From: Sporosarcina sp. Marseille-Q4063
GTDB taxonomy: Bacteria; Bacillota; Bacilli; Bacillales_A; Planococcaceae
Length of the DNA: 64,000 bases
Direction of reading: 5' to 3'
NCBI RefSeq assembly: GCF_018309085.1
Contig: NZ_CP070502.1
Coordinates: 3,033,001-3,097,000, forward strand
Every line of letters starts with the position of its first letter. The stretch's first letter is position 1. The notes beneath the pieces are model-generated. The model worked only from the letters and a program-made list of their open reading frames with translations. It did no database searches and was not told the DNA's origin. Shown here piece by piece: positions 54,316-63,100 of this stretch. The position numbers were made by a program, and so were the translations under genes.

Positions 54316-54344
54316 TTGATAAATAAAAAAAGATGTTGTATAAT
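54316..54344 (+). promoter_or_regulatory. SigA promoter of the catabolic operon
   Basis: TTGATA (54316-54321), 17 bp, TATAAT (54339-54344). Transcription would begin near 54351. Confidence 0.75.
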
Positions 54345-54364
54345 TCCGAATGTAAGGGTTTACA

Positions 54365-54393
54365 GGTAATGACCTCTTGGTGAGGTCATTACC
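54365..54393. promoter_or_regulatory. Inverted-repeat operator, likely for the GntR regulator
   Basis: Perfect 12-bp arms GGTAATGACCTC / GAGGTCATTACC with a 5-nt centre, just downstream of the transcription start. Each arm contains the near-palindrome GGTAATGACC; a third copy GATAATGACC is at 54456-54465. No T-run follows, so it is not a terminator. GGT...ACC-type sites suit UTRA/HutC-type GntR repressors such as the one encoded at 59.96 kb. Confidence 0.65.
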
Positions 54394-54403
54394 AAACGTG
54401 AAA

Positions 54404-54427
54404 ATTTTCGCTTTGATTTTCGAAAAT
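54404..54427. promoter_or_regulatory. Second palindrome in the leader (ATTTTCGAAAAT)
   Basis: Perfect 12-bp palindrome ATTTTCGAAAAT (54416-54427), with ATTTTCG also at 54404-54410 giving a larger inverted repeat. Role unknown; a second regulator site or leader hairpin. Confidence 0.35.
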
Positions 54428-54527
54428 ATATAGAGGGGTGAGGTATAGGTCTTCTGATAATGACCTGTTTCCAACGTCATGATAAGTTGTTAGGTATTAA
54501 ATTTATTGAATGGGAGGAGTTTTGCAA

Positions 54528-55835
54528 ATGAGGGGTATATTTAGAAGTACGTCATTAGTATTAATATTATTATTGTCACTCGTCCTTGTAGGATGCGGTG
54601 GAGAAGACGGAGACAAGCCAGTTAAAGTCCTCTTACATAATAATCCTTTTAACGAAGGTCTCAAGGAATTGGAGGCGAAATTTGAAGAAGATACAGGTAT
54701 TAAAGTTGACATTGATGTAGTCGGTCAAGATGTAGGAATTCAGAGAACTGAATTAGATTTCACAGGTAAAACCGGAGATATTGATGTAGTCTATATGTCA
54801 TTTGTTGTAAAGCAAAAATGGGCAAAAGCTGGTTGGGTTGAGTCACTAAATGAATATGTTGAAAATGCTGAAGAACTCAATCGAAATGACTTTATAGAAA
54901 CTACATTGGATGCTATGTCGTATGAGGATGAGTTATATGGTTTACCAGGCTTCGCAGAAGTTGGATTAATGGGGTATAGAAAAGACATTTTTGAAAAGCA
55001 TGGAATCGATTCGCCTCCGGAAAACTGGGATGAATTTTCAGAGGTTGTAGAAAAGATTCAGAGCAATGAAACTGCAGCTGTGGCACTAAGAGGACAAAGA
55101 GGACAAGGACTTAATATGTTCGTCTTTCCTATGTTTATGAACAGTATGGGTGGAGGATTTTTTAAAGATTTTCCGAAAGATCTTAATCCAATTTTAAACT
55201 CGAAGGAAAACATCGAGGCATTAAAATACTATGAAAATTTGGTGAAGAATTATAGTCCTTCAGGGGCAGGTAATTACAGTTATCCTGATATTGTATCAGC
55301 TTATCAGCAAGGGAAAGCCGCTATTTCATTAGATGGTACTTCAATCATTACTCAATTTTTAGATGAAGAAAATAATAAGTATGCAGATCAAACAGGAATC
55401 GCATTAATTCCTGGAGGTAAGAGCGGTGCATCTCCTATGATTGCCGTTCATGGTCTTGCACTATCGAAGTTCTCAAATAATAAAGAAGAAGCCTTTGAAT
55501 TTATTAAGTGGGCTACAAGTTTTGAAACTCAGAAAGAAATTGCTTTAAATCAAAACTACTCAGATTTTACAAGATTATCAGTTTCACAAGATGAAGAAGT
55601 CAAAGCGAAATTTAATATAGCGAATGGTGAATTCTTAGAAATAAGAAATCAGGCATTAGAACAGGCAGATGGGAATTATCGACCATTACTCCCAGAGTGG
55701 GGAGAAATTGGAGATATCATTGCTATTGAAGTGAACTCTGTTACAAGTGGTAATAAAAGTGCCGAAAACGCGCTAGAAGATGCCAACAATAAAGTGAAAG
55801 AAACACTAAAAAGAAATGGTTATAACATTGATTAA
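54528..55835 (+). CDS. Sugar ABC transporter substrate-binding lipoprotein
   Basis: 435 residues from the ATG at 54528; the upstream ATG at 54510 overlaps the GGGAGGAG ribosome site and is not the start. Lipoprotein signal peptide with lipobox LVLVGCGG, then a family-1 extracellular solute-binding fold (VKVLLHNNPFNEGLKELEAK, GLPGFAEVGLMGYRKDIFEK, AISLDGTSIITQFL). It is anchored outside the membrane and feeds the two permeases encoded next. The ligand is not identifiable from sequence. Confidence 0.93.
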   Translation: MRGIFRSTSLVLILLLSLVLVGCGGEDGDKPVKVLLHNNPFNEGLKELEAKFEEDTGIKVDIDVVGQDVGIQRTELDFTGKTGDIDVVYMSFVVKQKWAKAGWVESLNEYVENAEELNRNDFIETTLDAMSYEDELYGLPGFAEVGLMGYRKDIFEKHGIDSPPENWDEFSEVVEKIQSNETAAVALRGQRGQGLNMFVFPMFMNSMGGGFFKDFPKDLNPILNSKENIEALKYYENLVKNYSPSGAGNYSYPDIVSAYQQGKAAISLDGTSIITQFLDEENNKYADQTGIALIPGGKSGASPMIAVHGLALSKFSNNKEEAFEFIKWATSFETQKEIALNQNYSDFTRLSVSQDEEVKAKFNIANGEFLEIRNQALEQADGNYRPLLPEWGEIGDIIAIEVNSVTSGNKSAENALEDANNKVKETLKRNGYNID

Positions 55836-55922
55836 TTTATAATAACCAAACTCGTCTCAAGGTACCACAGGTACCTTGAGAAAATTAAAATCATGAGAAA
55901 AAATATAATGTGAGGTGTCAAA

Positions 55923-56852
55923 ATGCGTAGAAAACATACTCTGGGTGAACGAGAAAATAAACCAAGAGGAATTAAAAATCTGTTGAAGAAAAATGATAAT
56001 TTATCCTACTTACTAATGGTTCTTCCAGCAATGATTATTATTTTCTCCTTAGCTATTATACCGATATTTGGAATGACTTGGGTCTCGCTCCTTGATTGGA
56101 ATATTGCTTCTATATCACCGCCTAAATTTATAGGCCTAGATAATTTTATGACAATGATGAAGGATTCAAGGTTTTGGGGCAGTTTAGGAACTCAAGGTCT
56201 CCTTAGTTTTTTTATGGTTACTTCCCAAGTGGTATTAGGTTTAGCCGCAGCATTAACACTTAATAATTTGATTGGGAAAGTAAAATGGTTACGCGGTGTA
56301 ATTATGGCTCCATTTATGGTTCCGCCTATTGTTGTAGCTTTAGTCTGGTTGACAATATTCACACCGACTATCAGTCCAATTAATAGTTTCATTGAGTTGT
56401 TTGGTATCTCAGGTCCTTCCTGGTTATCGCATCCAATATTATCTCTTTTTTCAATTATCGTAGCGGATACATGGAATAACTTTCCGTTCGTAATGATTAT
56501 TTTGCTAGCATCGTTACAAGGAATTCCAAAAGAATTATATGAAGCGGTCTCTGTTGATGGAGCTAACAAGTTCGAGGCCTTCTTATACATAACATTGCCG
56601 TCATTAAAACCAGCAATTATATTAGTTGCGACTTTAAGGTTGATTGAAAGTTTTAAATCCTTTCCATTGATTTATGTAATGACTGGTGGAGGACCTGGTA
56701 CATCTACCGAGGTTACAAATTTCTATGCTTTCGTACAAGGTTTTGAGTACTCACAGATTAGTTATGCAAGTAGTTTAGCGCTCTTTTTATTCCTACTCAC
56801 GATGGGACTAAGCTATTTTGCGATTCGACTAGATAATAAAGAGGAGGTATAA
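55923..56852 (+). CDS. Sugar ABC transporter permease, MalF-like
   Basis: 309 residues, six membrane segments, with the EAA loop ELYEAVSVDGANKFEAFLYI that docks the ATPase. AIIPIFGMTWVSLLDWN near the N-terminus is typical of MalF/UgpA-type CUT1 permeases. Followed after 4 bp by the MalG-like partner. Confidence 0.94.
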   Translation: MRRKHTLGERENKPRGIKNLLKKNDNLSYLLMVLPAMIIIFSLAIIPIFGMTWVSLLDWNIASISPPKFIGLDNFMTMMKDSRFWGSLGTQGLLSFFMVTSQVVLGLAAALTLNNLIGKVKWLRGVIMAPFMVPPIVVALVWLTIFTPTISPINSFIELFGISGPSWLSHPILSLFSIIVADTWNNFPFVMIILLASLQGIPKELYEAVSVDGANKFEAFLYITLPSLKPAIILVATLRLIESFKSFPLIYVMTGGGPGTSTEVTNFYAFVQGFEYSQISYASSLALFLFLLTMGLSYFAIRLDNKEEV

Positions 56853-56856
56853 AAGG

Positions 56857-57693
56857 ATGGCTAGCCAAAAGGGTAGTAGTGATAATAATGCAAAAGTACT
56901 TAAAGTAATTGCACTTGTTATAATTTTGTTGTTTAGTATTTCACCTTTAATCTGGATGCTAATCGTAGCCTTTAGGGTGCCGGATAAAATTTTTGAGCCT
57001 ATTTGGATGTCTCCTACTGGATTTACACTTGATAATATAGTGGGAGTGTTAAAATCTGGATTTCCTAAATCCATATTGAACAGCTTTACAGCTGCATTAG
57101 GAGCTTCTTCTATAGCATTAATTATTGGTGTTCCTGCAGCTTTTTCATTAGCAAAGTGGAAAATAAGAGGGAAGAATTATTATTCGTGGTTTGTCCTGCT
57201 TTTAAGAATGGCACCTCCAATAGGATTTGCAATTCCACTATTTCTGTTTTTTGTAAACTTTAACATGATCGATAACATATTCGGACTGATTGTAGCCTAT
57301 TTAATTATTACTCTACCTTTAGTAATTTGGTTAATGTGGATGTACTTTTCAGATTTACCAAATGAGTTGTTAGAGTCTGCTTCAATAGATGGTGCAAGTT
57401 TGTGGAGAACATTTTTCTCGATTGCGTTGCCTTTATCTAAACCCGGACTAGTTACAGCTGGGATTTTATCATTCATTCTTGCATGGAATGATTTTTTCTT
57501 TGCTTTAATTTTAACTCGTTCTAAATCTTCAACAGGTCCTGTTGCTATTATGGATTTTTTAACTTATTCAAGCTATAACTGGAGTGCAATTGCATCCGCA
57601 TCTATTCTTCTTGCACTTCCGACAATACCGATAATTTTCTTTATGGGAAAATATATTGTTAGTGGAATCATGGGTGGTTCAGTTAAAGGATAA
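56857..57693 (+). CDS. Sugar ABC transporter permease, MalG-like
   Basis: 278 residues, six membrane segments, EAA loop ELLESASIDGASLWRTFFSI and the GILSFILAWNDFFFALILT ending typical of the MalG/UgpE group. GAGGAGG site before the ATG, overlapping the end of the previous gene. No ATPase gene follows; a shared MsmX-type ATPase encoded elsewhere would be needed. Confidence 0.94.
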   Translation: MASQKGSSDNNAKVLKVIALVIILLFSISPLIWMLIVAFRVPDKIFEPIWMSPTGFTLDNIVGVLKSGFPKSILNSFTAALGASSIALIIGVPAAFSLAKWKIRGKNYYSWFVLLLRMAPPIGFAIPLFLFFVNFNMIDNIFGLIVAYLIITLPLVIWLMWMYFSDLPNELLESASIDGASLWRTFFSIALPLSKPGLVTAGILSFILAWNDFFFALILTRSKSSTGPVAIMDFLTYSSYNWSAIASASILLALPTIPIIFFMGKYIVSGIMGGSVKG

Positions 57694-57735
57694 TCTATGT
57701 TGATAGTAAAGAACTTATTGAATTAGAATGATGAA

Positions 57736-58782
57736 ATGAGTGAATTTAAAATGATGAAAAAAGCTCTGCTTATAAAAAAAGGTGAGTTTGAAGTTATTAA
57801 TGATGAGAAGCCTCGATTAAAGGAGAACCATGTGTTGGTGAAATCTAAAATTGTTGGGGTTTGTGGTTCTGATTTACATGTATTCCTGGGAAGTCATCCA
57901 CGAATATCCGCTCCTGCGGTATTAGGACATGAATGTCTTGGAGAAGTAGCCGAGAGCAGTCCTGACTCAATTTTCAAGCCAGGTGATCGGGTCGCTCTAT
58001 ATCCAATTGTCTCTTGTGGAAAGTGTGCTTATTGTAAAGTTGGCGAAGAAAATCTTTGTATAGAAAGAGAAGTAATCGGCTTTAAATTTAGTGGGGGTCT
58101 AGCAGAGTATTTAAAACTTCATGAGAAGAATTTAATAAAGATTCCGAAGAACTTTGATTTTTCTGTCGGAGTATTATATGAACCTCTTGCTGTGATTATA
58201 CATGCGGTCTCTTTAATAGAAATTAAGAAGGGACAACCTGTTATTATTACGGGAGCCGGAACGATTGGATTGCTTACGGCAACATATTTGAGAGAAGAGC
58301 TAGGTGTGAATCCTTATCTTATAGAGAAAAATGAGGATAGAATAACGTTTGCAAAAACGTTAGGTTTTCAAGTCTATAACAGTATTCATGATGCAGAACG
58401 AAATAATAATGAATTGTTAAGACCGTTAGTATTTGAATGCACAGGTTATTATCCATTATTGAAATCATTGCTAACGCTTAATGTTGTGCCAAAAAAAGTT
58501 GTGATTTTAAGTACATTTCAAAAAGACGACGCAATATATATAAATGAATTTGGTAAATATGAAATATCAGTTGTTAGCAGTCAAATGTATAAAAAGGAAG
58601 AAGTAATTGATGCAATAACTATATTATCTACTGAAAAGAGAGAAAAATACAGACCACTTATTGTAGATGAAAAATATTACCTTGAAAATGTGCAACAAGC
58701 TTATGAACGATCGCTAAATACTACAAATGGGGTAAAGGTAATTATCGAAATAGATAAAGTGATAGAGGGGCGAGCTCGATGA
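57736..58782 (+). CDS. Zinc-dependent medium-chain dehydrogenase (sorbitol/threonine dehydrogenase-like)
   Basis: 348 residues. GVCGSDLHVFLGSHPRI and GHECLGEVAE hold the catalytic zinc ligands (Cys, His, Glu), and CGKCAYCKVGEENLCI holds the four structural-zinc cysteines; VIITGAGTIGLLTATYL is the NAD-binding motif. It likely oxidises a polyol or sugar-derived alcohol to a keto compound. There is no clear ribosome site for the ATG at 57736; the internal ATGATG at 57748-57753 is possible. Overlaps the next gene by 4 bp. Confidence 0.9.
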   Translation: MSEFKMMKKALLIKKGEFEVINDEKPRLKENHVLVKSKIVGVCGSDLHVFLGSHPRISAPAVLGHECLGEVAESSPDSIFKPGDRVALYPIVSCGKCAYCKVGEENLCIEREVIGFKFSGGLAEYLKLHEKNLIKIPKNFDFSVGVLYEPLAVIIHAVSLIEIKKGQPVIITGAGTIGLLTATYLREELGVNPYLIEKNEDRITFAKTLGFQVYNSIHDAERNNNELLRPLVFECTGYYPLLKSLLTLNVVPKKVVILSTFQKDDAIYINEFGKYEISVVSSQMYKKEEVIDAITILSTEKREKYRPLIVDEKYYLENVQQAYERSLNTTNGVKVIIEIDKVIEGRAR

Positions 58783-59945
58783 AGAAAGAGAAAATACTAA
58801 TTGGACAATCTGGTGGGCCTACCTCAGTTACAAATGCAAGCTTTGTCAGTAGCGTAGAAAGCGCGATTGACAAATATGATTTATATGGCGCTTTGTATGG
58901 CTTTGAAGGATTATTAGAAGAAAAATTAATTCCAATTAATGAACATAATCTCAATGATATATTAAAATTTAAAAAAGTACCGGGTGCTTGTTTAGGGACA
59001 TGCCGATACTATTTATCAGATGAAGATATTGAGATGATAGTAGATAATCTTACTAAACACGAAATTAGAAATGTCGTGTTTAGTGGTGGAAATGGCACGA
59101 TGCTAGTATTGAACAAGATTTATCGAGTCTCGCAATCTCGTGGCTATGATCTAAAAATAATCGGGATACCAAAAACAGTCGATAATGATTTAGAGTTGAC
59201 CGATCACACGCCTGGATTTGGGAGTGCAGCTAGATTTGTTGCGTTATCAACTCGAGATATTGGGAAAGACCTAGAAGCTATGCGGAGGTTCGAACAAGTT
59301 CGAGTTATTGAAACGATGGGAAGAAACTCAGGTTGGATAGCGGCATCATCTGTTCTTGCAAGAGAAACGCAAGAGGATGCTCCTCATCTCGTCTATTTAC
59401 CAGAAAAAGAATTTAAGTTAAATGACTTTTTAGGTGAGGTGAAAGAAAGTGTTAATACTCGAGGGTACACAACAGTCGTTGTTAGTGAAGGAATTCGTAA
59501 TGGAAAAGGGGAGTTATTGGCACAAAAGTCATTGCAGAATAACGTAGAGACTTCTGTACTTGGAGGAGTTTCAGAATTTCTTACAGAGAAGGTGAAAAAA
59601 GAATTAGGTTTTTCATCTCGCGCAGAACTATTAGGGATGAGTCAACGATCCTTTCAAATGGCCGTGTCAACCCAAGATTATTTAGAATCCGTAAAAATTG
59701 GGAAAAAAGCTATTGAACTTATTGAAAATGATGATGTCAATGTCATGATTTCAATCGAAAGAGTAGCAGATATCCCTGAATATTCCTTCGAATTAAATCA
59801 GGTGATGTTAAAAGATATAGTGAAAACGGAAAAGAAAATTCCTGAGAACTTTTTAAATGAAGCTGGTAGACCAAATGCAGAGTTTAAAAACTGGCTTCGT
59901 CCTTTAGCCGGATTCGATATTAGTGCTTATCCGAGAATTATTTGA
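58779..59945 (+). CDS. Phosphofructokinase-family kinase
   Basis: 388 residues of the PFK superfamily: IGQSGGPTSVTNASF, VVFSGGNGTML, IGIPKTVDNDLELTDHTPGF, IETMGRNSGWIAA, LLGMSQR. The catalytic TVDND is kept. GGNGT has Asn where most PFKs have Asp (GGDGS), while the Gly after it is typical of ATP users and the Lys of PKTVDND is typical of PPi users. So donor and substrate are uncertain. In the operon it probably phosphorylates a ketose-phosphate before the aldolase step. Confidence 0.85.
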   Translation: MKKEKILIGQSGGPTSVTNASFVSSVESAIDKYDLYGALYGFEGLLEEKLIPINEHNLNDILKFKKVPGACLGTCRYYLSDEDIEMIVDNLTKHEIRNVVFSGGNGTMLVLNKIYRVSQSRGYDLKIIGIPKTVDNDLELTDHTPGFGSAARFVALSTRDIGKDLEAMRRFEQVRVIETMGRNSGWIAASSVLARETQEDAPHLVYLPEKEFKLNDFLGEVKESVNTRGYTTVVVSEGIRNGKGELLAQKSLQNNVETSVLGGVSEFLTEKVKKELGFSSRAELLGMSQRSFQMAVSTQDYLESVKIGKKAIELIENDDVNVMISIERVADIPEYSFELNQVMLKDIVKTEKKIPENFLNEAGRPNAEFKNWLRPLAGFDISAYPRII

Positions 59946-59958
59946 AGGTGTGACTAAA

Positions 59959-60726
59959 ATGAAAAATGAGGGATTAGATTCTAATGCTGAAGAACCTCTC
60001 TATAAACAGTTGGCCAAAATTATTTCTGGGAAAATTTTAGAAGAAGGAATGGATTCAGGAACACTTATTCCCTCGGAGAGCGAAATGATTGAGAAGTATA
60101 ACGTCAGTAGAACAACTGTTAGAGAAGCAATACAATTACTAGTAAATAAAGGTGTCTTAGAAAAAATATGGGGTAAAGGAACAATTGTTAAATCATCAGT
60201 CTTTGTTGAAACTTTAGGTGAATTAACTGGGTTTGCAGAAGAAATAATGGAGCAAGGCTATGTACCTTCAGCAAAGTTGATATCTGCTGAGATGAAGTCT
60301 AACCATTTATATGAGATGTCTAAATTGTCACTCAGTCCCCAAGACGAGATTCTTATTATTGAAAGAATCAGGATTGCTGATGATCTTCCCATTGCGTATG
60401 AAAGAAGCTGTTGGCCTAAGAACATTGGAAAGCTACTTTTGAAAGAAAATTTAAATGAGATAAGATTCTATGATTTATTAGAGCAAAAATATAATATTTA
60501 TTTGACAGAAGCAGACGAAAGTATAAGCGCAACAAACGCATCAGGGTTTGAGGCCGGTCTATTAGGGGTAGGTCCTGGAACAGCTTTATTGGAAATGAAT
60601 AGGATCAGTTACGGGGTTGATGGTGCTCCTCTTGAGTTTACATGCACAAAATATAGATCCGATACATATTCCTATAATATTCACTTGAAGAGAACGAGAA
60701 AAACTGAAGGTATGAAAGGGGAATAA
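59959..60726 (+). CDS. GntR-family regulator with UTRA domain (HutC type)
   Basis: 255 residues from the ATG at 59959, with GAAGGTG upstream and an overlap-free position just after the PFK gene; an in-frame start at 59923 lies inside that gene and has no ribosome site. The N-terminal winged HTH (LYKQLAKIISGKI, LIPSESEMIEKYNVSRTTVR) is followed by a UTRA effector domain (ELTGFAEEIMEQGYVPSAKL, TALLEMNRISYGVDGAPLEF). It probably represses the operon through the GGTAATGACC sites at 54.37 kb; a sugar phosphate intermediate is the likely inducer. Confidence 0.92.
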   Translation: MKNEGLDSNAEEPLYKQLAKIISGKILEEGMDSGTLIPSESEMIEKYNVSRTTVREAIQLLVNKGVLEKIWGKGTIVKSSVFVETLGELTGFAEEIMEQGYVPSAKLISAEMKSNHLYEMSKLSLSPQDEILIIERIRIADDLPIAYERSCWPKNIGKLLLKENLNEIRFYDLLEQKYNIYLTEADESISATNASGFEAGLLGVGPGTALLEMNRISYGVDGAPLEFTCTKYRSDTYSYNIHLKRTRKTEGMKGE

Positions 60727-60730
60727 AGCT

Positions 60731-61582
60731 TTGCAACAAAAAAACACGAAAGAAGTTTTAGAGAAAGCTCGTAGAGAAGGTTACGCCGTAGGGGCATTTA
60801 ATCCTCATAATTTAGAAACGATAAAAGCAATATTGTTGGCTTCCGAAGAATTAAGAGCCCCTGTAATTATTCAAATTGGTCAAAAAATGATTAACAGATA
60901 TGGAATGGAAGAGTCCGTTAATGTGATTAAAGCGATTGGAAAGTCTATTGATGCGACCGTATCTATCCATCTAGACCATGGTAATAGTATTGAACAAGCA
61001 GAGTCAGCTATTCATAGTGGTTTCCAATCTGTTATGTATGATGGTTCCCACCTTTCTATAGAAGAAAACGTAAAGAATACAAAAAAAGTAATTGAAATAG
61101 CTAAAGCTCATGGTATACCAGTTGAAGGAGAAATTGGACAAATTCCGGGAGTAGAAGACGAGGTACATGTTAGTGAAGATGAGGCAAGTATAACAACCTT
61201 GGAAGAAGCTATAGAATTTGTAAACTTAACAAATATCGACTTTTTTGCATTTTCTATAGGGACAGCTCATGGAGTGTATACAAAAGAGCCTTACATTCAC
61301 TTCGATAGATTAAGAGAGATAGCTGGAGTTGTATCACACCCACTCGTTTTACATGGGGGATCTGGAATTTCTGACGAAATGATTAGAAAGTCAATTTCAT
61401 TAGGAATAGCTAAGATTAATGTTGATACAGATTTACGATTAAAGTTTAAAGAGTCAATCACGAAGAGTATAACTGAGAATAGTTACGGTCATCTTACCGA
61501 TTTGCTAGACCAGGCGGTGTATGATGTAAAAGAGAAAGTGAAAGAAAAAATCATTCTATTTGGAAGTGAAAACCAAGTTTAA
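60731..61582 (+). CDS. Class II fructose-bisphosphate/tagatose-bisphosphate-type aldolase
   Basis: 283 residues: YAVGAFNPHNLETIKAIL, IHLDHGNSIEQAESAIHSGF (zinc His), VEGEIGQIPGVEDE, FSIGTAHGVYTKEP, LVLHGGSGISDEMIRKSI and AKINVDTDLR. This is the GatY/KbaY/IolJ branch, which splits a ketose-phosphate into DHAP and an aldehyde. Start is TTG at 60731, about 9 bases after AAAGGGG. Lies 4 bp behind the regulator gene. Confidence 0.93.
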   Translation: MQQKNTKEVLEKARREGYAVGAFNPHNLETIKAILLASEELRAPVIIQIGQKMINRYGMEESVNVIKAIGKSIDATVSIHLDHGNSIEQAESAIHSGFQSVMYDGSHLSIEENVKNTKKVIEIAKAHGIPVEGEIGQIPGVEDEVHVSEDEASITTLEEAIEFVNLTNIDFFAFSIGTAHGVYTKEPYIHFDRLREIAGVVSHPLVLHGGSGISDEMIRKSISLGIAKINVDTDLRLKFKESITKSITENSYGHLTDLLDQAVYDVKEKVKEKIILFGSENQV

Positions 61583-61630
61583 TCTTGGCATATGGTTGGA
61601 TAACATTCGAATGAAAAGGAGATTACAAAT

Positions 61631-63076
61631 ATGACTAATAAAGAAGAGTTCGAACTAGGTTTGTTATATATAGATGGTCAATGGATAGAAAGTAAATCAT
61701 CCAATTTTATTGATGTACATAATCCATCTACCAATGAGGTTATAGGGAAAATCACAAGTGCAGGACGTAAGGATACGAAGAAAGCTATCGAAGCAGCTAC
61801 GAAAGCATCTCCAGCTTGGAAGAGTATGCCGGCAAAGGAGCGGGCTATTTATCTTGAGAAAATAGCGGCAATGATGATAGAGAGAAAAGAAGAAATAGCG
61901 AGAGTTTTGTCAATTGAACAAGGAAAGCCTTTGAGGGAAGCGATAGGCGAAACATTACAAGCAGCAGATTTCTTAAAGTGGTATGCGGAAGAAGGAAAAC
62001 GTGTATATGGAAACACTATACCTGCTTCAGATGCTACGAAAAAGTTATTAACATGGTATGAGCCGGTGGGCGTGACAGCTGCTATAACCCCTTGGAATTT
62101 CCCGGTTTCTATGGTTACCCGTAAATTAGGACCTGCCCTAGCAGCGGGTTGTACAGTTGTATTAAAGCCGTCTGAATTTACTCCATTCACGGCGATTAAG
62201 CTATTCCAAATATTTGAAGAGGCGGGTCTACCTAAAGGTGTCGCAAATCTTGTGTTTGGAGTAGCGTCAGAAATAGGTGAAGAATTTTTACAAAATAATG
62301 AAGTTAAAAAGATTTCCTTTACTGGATCAACACAAGTTGGAAAGTATTTATATAAAGAAGCGGCAAACCAGGTGAAAAGAATTTCACTAGAACTTGGTGG
62401 ACATGCACCATTTATTGTATTTGAGGACGCAGACATAGAGAAGGCAGTAGAAGGTCTTATTGTAAGTAAATTTAGGAATGCGGGTCAAACATGCGTTTCA
62501 GCTAATCGAATTTATGTACACGAAGACATATTAAATCAATTTGTTTCATCTTTAGCAGGAAAGGTAAAGGAGTTTAAAATAGGTTGTGGCTTAGATGCGG
62601 ATACAGATCTCGGTCCAGTCATAAATGAAGCTGCTATTATTAAAATTGAAGATCAAGTAGCGGATGCATTAGAGAAAAATGCAAACTTGGTGACTGGTGG
62701 TAAATCCGTTAAAGCACAAGGTTATTTTTATGAACCAACTATATTAACTAATATGACTAAAGACATGAAAATAAATAAAGAAGAAACGTTTGGACCAGTT
62801 TTACCAATTTGGACATTCCAAAATGATGATGAAGTGATAGGTTATGCCAATGATACAAACTTTGGATTAGCGGCTTATTATTATACCAAGGATTTAAAGC
62901 GTTCATATTCTATTGCAGAAAAATTAGAGTATGGAATTATCGGATTAAATGATCCAAATCCGGCTGTTGCTCAAGCACCATTTGGTGGATTTAAGGAAAG
63001 TGGAATTGGAAGAGAAGGTGGATTCCAAGGAATTATGGAATATCTTGAGGCAAAATATTTATCGATACAACTTTAA
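61631..63076 (+). CDS. NAD(P)-dependent aldehyde dehydrogenase (GabD/succinate-semialdehyde type)
   Basis: 481 residues: ITPWNFPVSMVTRKLGPALA, VLKPSEFTPFTAIKLF, KISFTGSTQVGKYL, the catalytic Glu in ELGGHAPFIVFEDADI, and the catalytic Cys in NAGQTCVSANRIYVHE; PFGGFKESGIGREGG near the end. In this operon it may oxidise the aldehyde released by the aldolase. Substrate is inferred only from context. Confidence 0.93.
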   Translation: MTNKEEFELGLLYIDGQWIESKSSNFIDVHNPSTNEVIGKITSAGRKDTKKAIEAATKASPAWKSMPAKERAIYLEKIAAMMIERKEEIARVLSIEQGKPLREAIGETLQAADFLKWYAEEGKRVYGNTIPASDATKKLLTWYEPVGVTAAITPWNFPVSMVTRKLGPALAAGCTVVLKPSEFTPFTAIKLFQIFEEAGLPKGVANLVFGVASEIGEEFLQNNEVKKISFTGSTQVGKYLYKEAANQVKRISLELGGHAPFIVFEDADIEKAVEGLIVSKFRNAGQTCVSANRIYVHEDILNQFVSSLAGKVKEFKIGCGLDADTDLGPVINEAAIIKIEDQVADALEKNANLVTGGKSVKAQGYFYEPTILTNMTKDMKINKEETFGPVLPIWTFQNDDEVIGYANDTNFGLAAYYYTKDLKRSYSIAEKLEYGIIGLNDPNPAVAQAPFGGFKESGIGREGGFQGIMEYLEAKYLSIQL

Positions 63077-63100
63077 TTATTATTTAAGGAAGTGTTAAAA

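Noticed and set aside
54365-54393. Inverted repeat as an intrinsic terminator or attenuator
   Set aside because: No T-run follows, and its repeated GGTAATGACC units fit an operator better.
61849-62436. Long minus-strand frame opposite the aldehyde dehydrogenase gene
   Set aside because: A shadow of a strongly conserved enzyme gene; no ribosome site or recognisable domain.
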